From Allobosea sp. (GTDB taxonomy: Bacteria; Pseudomonadota; Alphaproteobacteria; Rhizobiales; Beijerinckiaceae): a stretch of 56,714 nucleotides of DNA. Shown one piece after another: positions 27,008 through 34,605 of the stretch. The stretch is taken from contig NZ_JAUXYO010000219.1 of NCBI RefSeq assembly GCF_030694325.1, positions 1 to 56,714 on the forward strand, written 5' to 3'. How positions within the stretch are numbered: position 1 is the first letter of the stretch; every line of letters begins with the position of its first letter. Made by a program: the position numbers and the translations under genes. Below the pieces are notes generated by a model. That model was not told where the DNA came from. It saw nothing but the letters and a program-made list of their open reading frames with translations, and did not search any database.

Positions 27008-28432
27008 ATGGCTGGAACGATCGGGCGGACGGGGATCGCCGTCGCCCTGCTGCTCTGCCTTCCGGCGGGCCCGGCCCTAGCCGCCGCCGGGATCGACGGA
27101 GCCTCGATGGGCGTGCTCTGGGCGCTGCCCTTCGCCGGCATGCTGCTGTCGATCGCTCTGGGGCCGATCCTGTTTTCGCATTTCTGGGAACTGAACTACG
27201 GGAAGTTCGCCGCGTTCTGGGCTGTTCTCGTCCTCGTGCCACTGGTCGCCCTGCGCGGATTCGAGCCGGCGGCCGCCGCTCTCGCCCACACGGCGCTGCT
27301 GGAATACATTCCCTTCATCATCCTGCTCTTCGCCCTGTTCACGATCGCCGGCGGCATCCTGATTATGGGCAACCTGCACGGCACGCCCGCCACCAACACC
27401 GCCCTGCTGGCGATCGGCACGCTGATGGCGAGCTTCGTCGGCACGACGGGGGCTTCGATCATCATGATCCGCCCGGTGCTGCGGGCCAACGACAACCGGC
27501 GCCACAACGTCCATGTCGTCGTCTTCTTCATCTTCCTGGTTTCCAACATCGGCGGCTCGCTGACGCCGCTCGGCGACCCGCCGCTCTTCCTCGGCTTCCT
27601 GCGCGGCGTGAGCTTCTTCTGGACCACGACGCATCTCCTGCCGGAGACGCTGCTGGCGGTCGCGATCCTGCTGGCGCTCTTCTACGCCCTGGATCATTGG
27701 TTCTACCGCAAGGAAGAGGGCATGCCCTCCCTGAGGGACCCGACGCCGGACCGCGACATCAAGCTCTATGGCAAGGTCAACTTCATCCTGCTCGGCGGCG
27801 TCATCGGCGCCATCCTGATGTCGGCGAGTTGGAAGCCGGGTATCGGCTTCGACATCCTGGGCTCCAGGGTCGAGCTCCAGAACCTCGTGCGCGACATCGT
27901 CCTGCTCGCCCTGGCGGGTCTCTCGCTGAAGCTGACGCCGAAGCCGGTACGGGCCGGCAACGAATTCAGCTGGGGGCCGATCCTCGAGGTCGCCAAGCTC
28001 TTCGCTGGCATCTTCGTCTGCATCATCCCGGTCCTTGCGATGCTGCAGGCCGGCCGCAACGGCGCTTTCTCCGGCCTCGTCGCGCTGGTCAGCAATCCCG
28101 ACGGCAGCCACAACACGGTCGCCTATTTCTGGCTGACCGGGCTGCTCTCATCATTCCTCGACAATGCGCCGACCTATCTCGTCTTCTTCGAGCTGGCGGG
28201 CGGCGATCCCCAGGTGCTGATGACGACGGGCGCGCTGACGCTGGCGGCCGTCTCGGCGGGCGCGGTCTTCATGGGCGCCAACACCTATATCGGCAACGCA
28301 CCCAACTTCATGGTCTACGCCATCGCCAAGGACCGGAAGGTCAGGATGCCCAGCTTCTTCGGCTACATGGCCTGGTCGGGCGCGATCCTGATCCCGATCT
28401 TCCTCATCCAGACGGTGATCTTCTTCCGCTGA
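27008..28432 (+). CDS. NhaD-like sodium:proton antiporter (CitMHS-type permease)
   Basis: Membrane transporter, 474 residues from ATG 27008 (GGAG at 26997-27000), with about 12 hydrophobic segments. The first hydrophobic stretch resembles a cleavable signal (AGPALAAAG). Conserved stretches are HFWELNYGKFAAFWA, LEYIPFIILLFALFTIAGG, the motif SNIGGSLTPLGDPPLFLGF and SSFLDNAPTYLVFFEL in the second half. The latter two resemble the paired active-site hairpins of the ion-transporter superfamily (NhaD/ArsB). Na+/H+ exchange is the likely role, but related proteins are annotated as citrate carriers. TATAAC at 26954-26959 may be its -10 box. Confidence 0.82.
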   Translation: MAGTIGRTGIAVALLLCLPAGPALAAAGIDGASMGVLWALPFAGMLLSIALGPILFSHFWELNYGKFAAFWAVLVLVPLVALRGFEPAAAALAHTALLEYIPFIILLFALFTIAGGILIMGNLHGTPATNTALLAIGTLMASFVGTTGASIIMIRPVLRANDNRRHNVHVVVFFIFLVSNIGGSLTPLGDPPLFLGFLRGVSFFWTTTHLLPETLLAVAILLALFYALDHWFYRKEEGMPSLRDPTPDRDIKLYGKVNFILLGGVIGAILMSASWKPGIGFDILGSRVELQNLVRDIVLLALAGLSLKLTPKPVRAGNEFSWGPILEVAKLFAGIFVCIIPVLAMLQAGRNGAFSGLVALVSNPDGSHNTVAYFWLTGLLSSFLDNAPTYLVFFELAGGDPQVLMTTGALTLAAVSAGAVFMGANTYIGNAPNFMVYAIAKDRKVRMPSFFGYMAWSGAILIPIFLIQTVIFFR

Positions 28433-28444
28433 GTCCAACGTGAA

Positions 28445-28483
28445 AACACCCGCCATCCCGGTCGATCCGGGATGGCGGGTGTT
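28445..28483. terminator. Strong bidirectional terminator
   Basis: AACACCCGCCATCCCGG (28445-28461) pairs perfectly over 17 bases with 28467-28483 around a TCGAT loop. On the reverse strand a T-rich stretch follows (TTTTCACG), so it best terminates the PHA depolymerase gene, and it also stops the antiporter transcript. It lies between two convergent genes. Confidence 0.9.
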
Positions 28484-28528
28484 CCTTGCGTGGTCGATCA
28501 AGCGGCAGCCAAAACCACCGCGAGAGCC

Positions 28529-29830
28529 TCAGCTCGCGATCTTCAGCCCCTTGCGCGCCGCGCCGGCGCTCGCCTCGCGGCGGCCCTTGGCGGCCTCCAT
28601 GTCGAGCGTCAGCATGAAGTCGGCGATCCGGGGGGCGATTTCGGAGCGGAAGCGCGAGCCGTTGAAGACGCCGTAATGGCCGACGCCCATCTGGAGATAA
28701 TGCACGCGCTTGTCGTCGGGGATGTTCGGGCAGAGGTCATGGGCGGCCTGGGTCTGGCCGACGCCGGAGATGTCGTCCTTCTCGCCCTCTACCGTCATCA
28801 GCGCGACGCGGCGGATCGCCGTGCAGTCCACCGGCTTGTCGCGATGCATCATCGTGCCCTTGGGCAGCGCATGCTCGACGAACACCGTCTCGACGGTCTG
28901 GAGATAGAACTCGGCGGTCAGGTCCATCACCGCCATGTACTCGTCGTAGAAGTCGCGATGCTTCTCCGCCGAGTCGCCGTCGCCGGCGATCAGGTGCTTG
29001 TACATCTCGTAATGGGCGCTGACATGGCGGTCGATGTTCATCGCCATGAAGCCGGAGAGCTGCATGAATCCGGGATAGACGTCCCGGAACGTGCCCGGGT
29101 GCGGGAAGGGCACCTTGGTGATGCAGTTGCGGCGGAACCAGTCCGTGCCGCGCTCCATCGCCAGGCAGTTCACCGCGGTGGGCGAGCGGCGGGTGTCGAT
29201 CGGTCCGCCCATTAGCGTCATCGAGCGCGGGGCGCAGTCGTCACCCTCGGCCTCCATCCGGGCGGCCGCGGCCAGCACCGGCACCGAGGGCTGGCAGACG
29301 GCCATCACATGGGTTTCCGGCCCGAGCATCTGGAGCATGGCGATGACGTAGTCGATATAGTCGTCGAGATCGAAGCGGCCCGCCATCAGCGGCACGAGCC
29401 GGGCATCGATCCAGTCGGTGATGTAGACCTCGTGTCCCGGCAGGAAGGCCTCGACCGTGCCGCGCAGCAGCGTCGCGTAATGGCCCGACATCGGGGCGAC
29501 GATCAGGACTTTCGGCTGCGGCTTGCGGCGCCCCTCGATGCGGCGGTCGAAATACACCATCCGGCAGAAGGGGCGTTCCCAGACCACGCGCTCCTCGACC
29601 GCGACCTTGACGCCGTTGATGGTGGTTTCCGACAGGCCGAAGGCCGGCTTGCCGTAGCGGCGCGTCGTCCGCTCGAACAGCTCGCAGGAGGCGGCGATGG
29701 TCCGCCCCATCGGCGTGTAGGTCATCGGATTGGCGGGATTGCGGAAGGCGAGATGCAGCGCGTCGGAGACACTCCGGGCCGGGCTGAGCATCATGTGAGC
29801 CGCTTCATAGGCATGGTAAGCGAACGACAT
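28529..29830 (-). CDS. phaZ: Intracellular polyhydroxyalkanoate depolymerase PhaZ
   Basis: Cytoplasmic PHA granule depolymerase with an alpha/beta hydrolase fold, 433 residues from ATG at 29830 (GGAG five bases before it). The nucleophile is Cys179 in MAVCQPSVP, the Cys variant typical of intracellular short-chain-length PHA depolymerases. Other family blocks are MSGHYATLLRGTVEAFLP, YITDWIDARLVP, GGPIDTRRSPT and, with the probable catalytic His, GVGHYGVFNGSRFR. It mobilises stored polyhydroxybutyrate. An in-frame ATG at 29845 is less likely. It is divergent from regB with 200 bases between, AT-rich around 29908-29950, where both promoters should be; no synthase gene is nearby. Confidence 0.94.
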   Translation of the reverse strand: MSFAYHAYEAAHMMLSPARSVSDALHLAFRNPANPMTYTPMGRTIAASCELFERTTRRYGKPAFGLSETTINGVKVAVEERVVWERPFCRMVYFDRRIEGRRKPQPKVLIVAPMSGHYATLLRGTVEAFLPGHEVYITDWIDARLVPLMAGRFDLDDYIDYVIAMLQMLGPETHVMAVCQPSVPVLAAAARMEAEGDDCAPRSMTLMGGPIDTRRSPTAVNCLAMERGTDWFRRNCITKVPFPHPGTFRDVYPGFMQLSGFMAMNIDRHVSAHYEMYKHLIAGDGDSAEKHRDFYDEYMAVMDLTAEFYLQTVETVFVEHALPKGTMMHRDKPVDCTAIRRVALMTVEGEKDDISGVGQTQAAHDLCPNIPDDKRVHYLQMGVGHYGVFNGSRFRSEIAPRIADFMLTLDMEAAKGRREASAGAARKGLKIAS

Positions 29831-30030
29831 GGCAGCTCCATACATGCGAATTCGATCCTTCCGGCGCCACGTCGATGCCGCGCCGCAACATGAACGCAGC
29901 CTATGCCTAATTTGTTCTCATTCAACCCTTCAAAAGGCTAAGATTTCCCTCTCATGACGATTGCCCCCAGTTTGTCGTGCTCCGGCGGGCTGCGCTTGAC
30001 CCCTGCATCGCCCATGGTTCAGACACGGTC

Positions 30031-31386
30031 ATGACCTCGTTTGACGTTACGACACTCGCCCTGGGCCGCGTGAATCGTCATCTGCGTCTCGACACGCTGG
30101 TGCGTCTGCGCTGGCTCGCCATCGCCGGCCAGAGCCTGGCCGTGGCAGGCGTGCATTTCGGGCTTGGGTTCTCCCTGCCCTTCGGCTGGTGCTTCACGGC
30201 GATTGCCGTCTCGTCCTGGCTGAACATCGCGCTGCGCATTCGCTTTCCGCTCAGCCACCGGCTGAAGCCGGGCGCGGCGACGGCGCTGCTCGCCTTCGAC
30301 ATCGTGCAGCTTTCGGTGCTGCTGTACCTCACCGGCGGGCTCCAGAACCCGTTCTCGATCCTGCTGCTGGCGCCGGTGATGATTTCGGCCACCGCGCTGC
30401 CGCCGCAGCGGACTCTCCTGCTCGGCGTCATCGCCATTGCGGCGGCAACGCTGGTCAGTCTCGTCCACCTGCCTTTGCCCTGGGCCGGGCCCGACCGGCC
30501 GGTACTGCCCCCATATTATCAGATCGGCAGTTGGGCGGCCCTCGTGCTCGGCCTCGGCTTCACCGGCATCTATGCTTGGCGGGTCGCCAAGGAAGCGCGC
30601 GATCTCTCGGATGCGCTGGCGGCGACCGAACTCGTTCTGGCGCGCGAACAGCATCTCTCGCAGCTCGACGGTCTGGCGGCTGCCGCTGCCCATGAATTGG
30701 GCACGCCGCTCGCGACCATCGCGCTCGTCGCCAAGGAACTGGCGCGGCTGGCCCCGCCGGAGGGGGAGATGGCCGACGACATCGCCCTCCTGCGCGAGCA
30801 GGTCGAGCGTTGCCGCGGCATCCTCGGTAAGCTCGCCTCTCTGCAGGACGACGATGGCGGTCCGCTCGATCGGCTCGGCCTGCGCCTGCTCATCGAGGAG
30901 GCGGCCGGCCCGCAGCGCCCCTTCGGCGTGCCCTTCGAGATCGTGATGACCGGCGAGAAGCCCGAGCCGGTCTGCCGCCGCAATCCGGGCATGATCTATG
31001 GGCTCGGCAATATCGTAGACAATGCCGTCGATTTCGCGCGGTCGACTGTGACGATCACGGCCGAATGGAACCAGGAACAGGTCATGCTCACCATTGCGGA
31101 TGACGGCCCGGGCTTTCCGCCCGACGTCCTGCTGAGGGCCGGGGATCCCTATCTCACCAATGGAGCCGGCGAAACGCGCGCAGGCGGCGGGCTCGGGCTC
31201 GGGCTCTTCATCGCCAAGACCTTGCTGGAGCGGGGCGGGGCGGTGATCGAGTTCTCGAACCGCCCCGCACCGGCGACCGGGGCATGCGTACGCATCACCT
31301 GGCCGCGCGAAGCCTTCGAGATCGATCTGCCGCCCGCAGGCCCTAACAAGCCGGAACCGGCGATCCTACATAGAGTTGGCTCATGA
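30031..31386 (+). CDS. regB: Redox-responsive sensor histidine kinase RegB/PrrB/ActS
   Basis: Membrane sensor kinase, 451 residues from ATG 30031. About six hydrophobic segments fill residues 25-185. The RegB heptad GGLQNPF (102-108), known to bind quinone, is intact. The phosphoacceptor His221 is in AAAHELGTPLATI, and the redox Cys of the family appears as Cys261 in QVERCRGIL. The ATPase part has NIVDNAVDFA, DDGPGFP and GGGLGLGLFIAKTLL. It controls energy-metabolism genes with RegA in response to oxygen or redox state. regA follows on the same strand after 73 bases. Confidence 0.95.
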   Translation: MTSFDVTTLALGRVNRHLRLDTLVRLRWLAIAGQSLAVAGVHFGLGFSLPFGWCFTAIAVSSWLNIALRIRFPLSHRLKPGAATALLAFDIVQLSVLLYLTGGLQNPFSILLLAPVMISATALPPQRTLLLGVIAIAAATLVSLVHLPLPWAGPDRPVLPPYYQIGSWAALVLGLGFTGIYAWRVAKEARDLSDALAATELVLAREQHLSQLDGLAAAAAHELGTPLATIALVAKELARLAPPEGEMADDIALLREQVERCRGILGKLASLQDDDGGPLDRLGLRLLIEEAAGPQRPFGVPFEIVMTGEKPEPVCRRNPGMIYGLGNIVDNAVDFARSTVTITAEWNQEQVMLTIADDGPGFPPDVLLRAGDPYLTNGAGETRAGGGLGLGLFIAKTLLERGGAVIEFSNRPAPATGACVRITWPREAFEIDLPPAGPNKPEPAILHRVGS

Positions 31387-31459
31387 GAGCCCGTCCAACC
31401 CGCAGCGCGGCCGAACCCCTGGCCGAGGTTTCCGGGACAGGGGCGGGCCGGAGGACGTG

Positions 31460-32029
31460 ATGATTCAGGACATGCTCACCGAACAGCTCCCGGTCGCGGC
31501 GGTGGCGGACATGTCGCTGCTGCTGGTCGACGACGACAAGCCCTTTCTGACCCGTCTGGCGCGGGCGATGGAGAGCCGGGGCTATGCCGTGCGTGTCGCC
31601 GACAGCGTCAGCGCCGGCATCGCGGCGGTGGACGATCGGGCGCCGGCCTTCGCGGTGATCGATCTGCGGCTCGCCGACGGCAACGGCCTCGATGTCATCG
31701 CCCGGCTGAAGGAACGCAGGCCCGAGGCGCGCGGCGTCGTCCTGACGGGCTATGGCAACATCGCCACCGCCGTCAGCGCCGTGAAGCTCGGCGCCTTCGA
31801 CTTCCTGGCCAAGCCGGCGGATGCGGACGAGATCCATGCGGCTCTCGCAGCCGCGCGCGATGCGCGACCGCAGCCGCCGGAAAATCCGATGTCGGCGGAC
31901 CGGGTCCGCTGGGAGCATATCCAGCGCGTCTACGAGCTCTGCAACCGCAACGTCTCCGAGACGGCACGACGCCTGGGCATGCACCGCCGCACCCTGCAGC
32001 GCATCCTCGCCAAACGCGCCCCGCGCTGA
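31460..32029 (+). CDS. regA: Response regulator RegA/PrrA/ActR
   Basis: Partner of RegB, 189 residues from ATG 31460 with GGAGG at 31450-31454. The receiver domain has acidic residues in LLVDDDKPF, the phosphorylated Asp68 in AVIDLRLADG, the Thr/Lys pair VLTGYGN and FLAKPADADE. After a short proline linker comes the Fis-like helix-turn-helix NVSETARRLGMHRRTLQRIL, which in this family is almost invariant. The frame extends upstream to about 31376, but that stretch has no receiver homology. It is expected to be a global regulator of carbon, nitrogen and respiratory genes. Confidence 0.95.
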   Translation: MIQDMLTEQLPVAAVADMSLLLVDDDKPFLTRLARAMESRGYAVRVADSVSAGIAAVDDRAPAFAVIDLRLADGNGLDVIARLKERRPEARGVVLTGYGNIATAVSAVKLGAFDFLAKPADADEIHAALAAARDARPQPPENPMSADRVRWEHIQRVYELCNRNVSETARRLGMHRRTLQRILAKRAPR

Positions 32030-32059
32030 CGGCAGCGCCTGGCCTGCTGCTTTGCCGTC
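32028..32059. terminator. Terminator-like hairpin between regA and mmcB
   Basis: GACGGC (32028-32033) pairs with GCCGTC (32054-32059), with an inner GCAGC/GCTGC stem and a TTT bulge. It overlaps the regA stop and reaches the last base of mmcB, so it can serve both convergent genes. No strong T-run follows. Confidence 0.45.
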
Positions 32060-32526
32060 TATCGCAGCGTAGCGGGATCCTCCCATCCCGCCAGCCGCGC
32101 GGCCGCCAGCCGGCCGAAGGCGATGGTCAGCGCCTTGCGCCGGGCCGGCGCGAGCGGATGGCGCGGCGCCTCCCGGATGAGCGCGCCGCCATAGCTGTCG
32201 GCCACGATCAGGCCGACATCCTCGGGCAGGATCTCTGCCGGGAATTCCGGCGCCACGGCGAAGAGGAAGGCATCGCAGTACTCGCGATAATCCGGCCATT
32301 TGCCGTCGATGCGATAATCCTCGATGCCCGACTTGACCTCGACGACCAGCAGGTCCCCCGCTGGTGACAGCGCGACGATATCGGCGCGGCGGCCGTTCGC
32401 GAAAGTCATTTCGGTGACCGTCGCATAGCCCCGCTCGCGCAGGTGTCGGGCGGCGCCGCGGCAGACTCCGCGGGTGATGTCGGGCCGGCGCGGAACCCGC
32501 TCCAGGGGAAGGTCGATGATGGACAT
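32059..32526 (-). CDS. mmcB: MmcB-family DNA repair protein
   Basis: Protein of 155 residues in the MmcB family, named in Caulobacter as a mitomycin C-inducible, SOS-controlled repair gene. It has a PD-(D/E)XK nuclease-like core: Asp49 in GRRADIVAL and Glu63/Lys65 in LLVVEVKSG. The start MSIIDLPLERVPRRPDITRGV at 32526 matches the family opening; codons further upstream would run over the control region. The gene is convergent with regA and divergent from the WecA-like gene. A LexA-like half-site pair lies nine bases upstream of the start. Confidence 0.9.
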   Translation of the reverse strand: MSIIDLPLERVPRRPDITRGVCRGAARHLRERGYATVTEMTFANGRRADIVALSPAGDLLVVEVKSGIEDYRIDGKWPDYREYCDAFLFAVAPEFPAEILPEDVGLIVADSYGGALIREAPRHPLAPARRKALTIAFGRLAAARLAGWEDPATLR

Positions 32527-32534
32527 TCGAGCAT

Positions 32535-32549
32535 GTTCCCTCTTTGTGC
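32535..32549 (-). promoter_or_regulatory. Near-match to the alphaproteobacterial LexA box, upstream of mmcB
   Basis: On the plus strand GTTC-N7-GTGC, differing by one base from the GTTC-N7-GTTC LexA box of Alphaproteobacteria. It lies just before the mmcB start. Family knowledge that mmcB is SOS-regulated supports the assignment; the match alone is weak. Confidence 0.5.
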
Positions 32550-32659
32550 CGATTCTGACAAGGCGCAAGCGCGACTCCCACCTTGCGGGCGGGAATGGGC
32601 TCCCGTTGCCCCTCGTCATGCTCTAGGGATGGCCGGACATCGTTCCGGTTATCTGTATC

Positions 32660-33679
32660 GTGACTCAGGCCTTCGCTCTCCTTTTGGTCCTCGTGGCCGC
32701 CGCCGCCGTATCGGCGCTGCTCTGCGTCCTGCTGCGACCCCTGCTGGTGCGTTATGCGCTGGCCCGGCCCAATGCCCGCTCGAGCCATCGCATCCCCACG
32801 CCCCAGGGCGGAGGCATCGCGGTCCTCGGCGGCATCTGCGCGGCGCTCGGCCTGATCCTGGCGGTCGTGCCGCCGGCTGCCGGCGCCGGCAGCCTCGGCT
32901 TCGTACTCGCCGCGAGCGCCGCCCTCGCGCTGGTGGGAGCCTGGGACGACATCCGCCCGCTCTCGCCCGGCCTGCGCCTCGGGCTGCAAGCGCTCTGCGT
33001 CGCGGTCGTGATCGTTTATGCGGCCCCCGACATCCGGCTGTTTCCCGCAACGATGCCCCTCGCGGTCGAGCGTCTGCTCGCTTTGCTCGCCGGCCTCTGG
33101 TTCGTGAACCTGACGAACTTCATCGACGGGCTCGACTGGATCACGGTCGCCGGCTTCGTGCCGCTGGCCGGCGCGCTCGCGCTTGCCGGCGCCTTCGGCA
33201 TCGTCGATCCGGCGACGGGAGCGCTGGCGGCGGCGCTGTGCGGCGGGCTGATCGGCTTCGCGCCCTTCAACAAGCCGGTGGCGCGCCTTTTCCTGGGCGA
33301 TGTCGGCTCGCTCCCGATCGGCCTGCTCGGCGCCTATCTGCTCTACCGGCTGGCCGGGAACGGGGCGCTGGCGGCGGCACTGATCCTGCCGCTCTACCCT
33401 GTCGCCGACGCCACGCTGACGCTGCTGCGCCGGCTGGCGCGGCGGGAGCGCGTCTGGGAGGCGCATCGCTCGCACTTCTACCAGCAGGCGACGACCAATG
33501 GCCACGCCGTCCTGGCCGTGGTGACGCAGGTGGCCGGGCTCAATCTCGCCCTCGTCCTGCTGGCGGGCCTGACGCTGCTGCTGCCGGTGTTATGGGTGCA
33601 ACTCGCCTGCCTGGCCGCGGCTGTGCTCCTGACGGGGCTGCTGCTGCGGCGCTTCGCGCGGCCGGCGGCCTCCGCATGA
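32660..33679 (+). CDS. WecA/MraY-like undecaprenyl-phosphate sugar-phosphate transferase
   Basis: Polytopic transferase (339 residues, about ten membrane helices) that moves a sugar-1-phosphate from UDP-sugar to undecaprenyl phosphate at the inner membrane. Family motifs are RSSHRIPTPQGGGIAVL, the Mg-binding Asp pair in GAWDDIRPL, NLTNFIDGLDWIT, FLGDVGSLPIG and the C-terminal HRSHFYQQA. These fit the WecA/WbpL branch rather than MraY. The start is GTG 32660, as no ATG fits. The next gene overlaps its stop (ATGA), and together with the CapD-like gene it suggests O-antigen or exopolysaccharide repeat-unit initiation. Confidence 0.92.
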   Translation: MTQAFALLLVLVAAAAVSALLCVLLRPLLVRYALARPNARSSHRIPTPQGGGIAVLGGICAALGLILAVVPPAAGAGSLGFVLAASAALALVGAWDDIRPLSPGLRLGLQALCVAVVIVYAAPDIRLFPATMPLAVERLLALLAGLWFVNLTNFIDGLDWITVAGFVPLAGALALAGAFGIVDPATGALAAALCGGLIGFAPFNKPVARLFLGDVGSLPIGLLGAYLLYRLAGNGALAAALILPLYPVADATLTLLRRLARRERVWEAHRSHFYQQATTNGHAVLAVVTQVAGLNLALVLLAGLTLLLPVLWVQLACLAAAVLLTGLLLRRFARPAASA

Positions 33680-34605
33680 ACGGCGAGCGCGTTCTCGTCA
33701 CCGGGGCCGGTGGCTTCGTCGGCCCCCATGTCGTCGCGGCGCTGCTGGCGGCCGGATACCGCGTCCGTGTCGCCCAGAGAAAAGCGGCCGAGCCGCCGCC
33801 GGGAACCGAGGGCGTCGTCACCGGCGATCTCGCCGCGCCCGTCGACTGGACGGCCGCGCTGGCGGGCGTCTCCCATGTCGTCCACCTCGCCGGTCTCGCC
33901 CATGCCGGGCCGGGCCTCGACGAGGCGCTTTACCGGCAAATCAACACGCAGGCGACGCTCGCCCTCGCGGAGGCGGCCTACCGGGCCGGTGTTTCGCGCT
34001 TCGTCTTCATCTCGTCGATCAAGGCGCAGACGGGGGCCTTCGACGGCCCGCCGCTGCGCGAGGACTATCTGCCGGCGCCCGACGATGCCTATGGCCGCTC
34101 CAAGCTCGCCGCCGAGCAGGGGCTCGCCGGTCTCGATCTGGACTGGGTGGCGTTGCGCCCGGTGCTGGTCTACGGGCCGGGGGTCAAGGCCAACATGGCG
34201 GCGCTGGTCCGGCTGGCGCGCCTGCCGCTGCCCCTGCCGCTCGGCGCGCTGACGGCGCCGCGCTCGCTGCTGGCGGTCGAGAACCTGGCCGATGCGGTTC
34301 TCTTTGCCCTGACGGCTCGCTGCCCGGTGCGGCGGGCCTTCACCCTGGCCGATCCGGAGCCGATCGGCGTCGCCGCGATCCTGACCGCGCTGCGGGCCGG
34401 CCTCGGTCGGGGGCCGGGCCTGATCGCGGTGCCGATGGGGCTGCTGCGGTGGGGCGCGCGGCTGGCGGGGCGGCGGGAGGCCTTCGCCAAGCTCGCTGGC
34501 AGCCTCGTGGCGCGGCCCGAGGGTCTGCTCAGGGCTGGCTGGCGGCCGCCAGCCGAGACGGCTTCGGCGCTGCGTCGCCTGGCGCAGCGGTCTGCCGCAG
34601 GCTGA
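33676..34605 (+). CDS. NAD-dependent epimerase/dehydratase (UDP-sugar 4-epimerase type)
   Basis: Extended short-chain dehydrogenase, 309 residues. The NAD motif VTGAGGFVGPHVV is at residues 8-20, VVHLAGLAHAG follows, the catalytic Ser lies in FIFISSIKAQ-like FVFISSIKAQ, and the YxxxK pair is AYGRSKLAAE. LRPVLVYGPGVKANM is typical of WbpV/GalE-like enzymes paired with WecA-type transferases. It is translationally coupled to the upstream transferase (ATGA overlap), so it probably makes the UDP-GlcNAc or UDP-GalNAc derivative that the transferase uses. Its last 77 bases overlap the 3' end of the convergent CapD-like gene. Confidence 0.9.
   Translation: MNGERVLVTGAGGFVGPHVVAALLAAGYRVRVAQRKAAEPPPGTEGVVTGDLAAPVDWTAALAGVSHVVHLAGLAHAGPGLDEALYRQINTQATLALAEAAYRAGVSRFVFISSIKAQTGAFDGPPLREDYLPAPDDAYGRSKLAAEQGLAGLDLDWVALRPVLVYGPGVKANMAALVRLARLPLPLPLGALTAPRSLLAVENLADAVLFALTARCPVRRAFTLADPEPIGVAAILTALRAGLGRGPGLIAVPMGLLRWGARLAGRREAFAKLAGSLVARPEGLLRAGWRPPAETASALRRLAQRSAAG

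Noticed and set aside
31343-33505. Long reverse open frame across regA, mmcB and the WecA-like gene
   Set aside because: It covers three well-supported genes, and only the part in the mmcB region gives a known protein in another frame.
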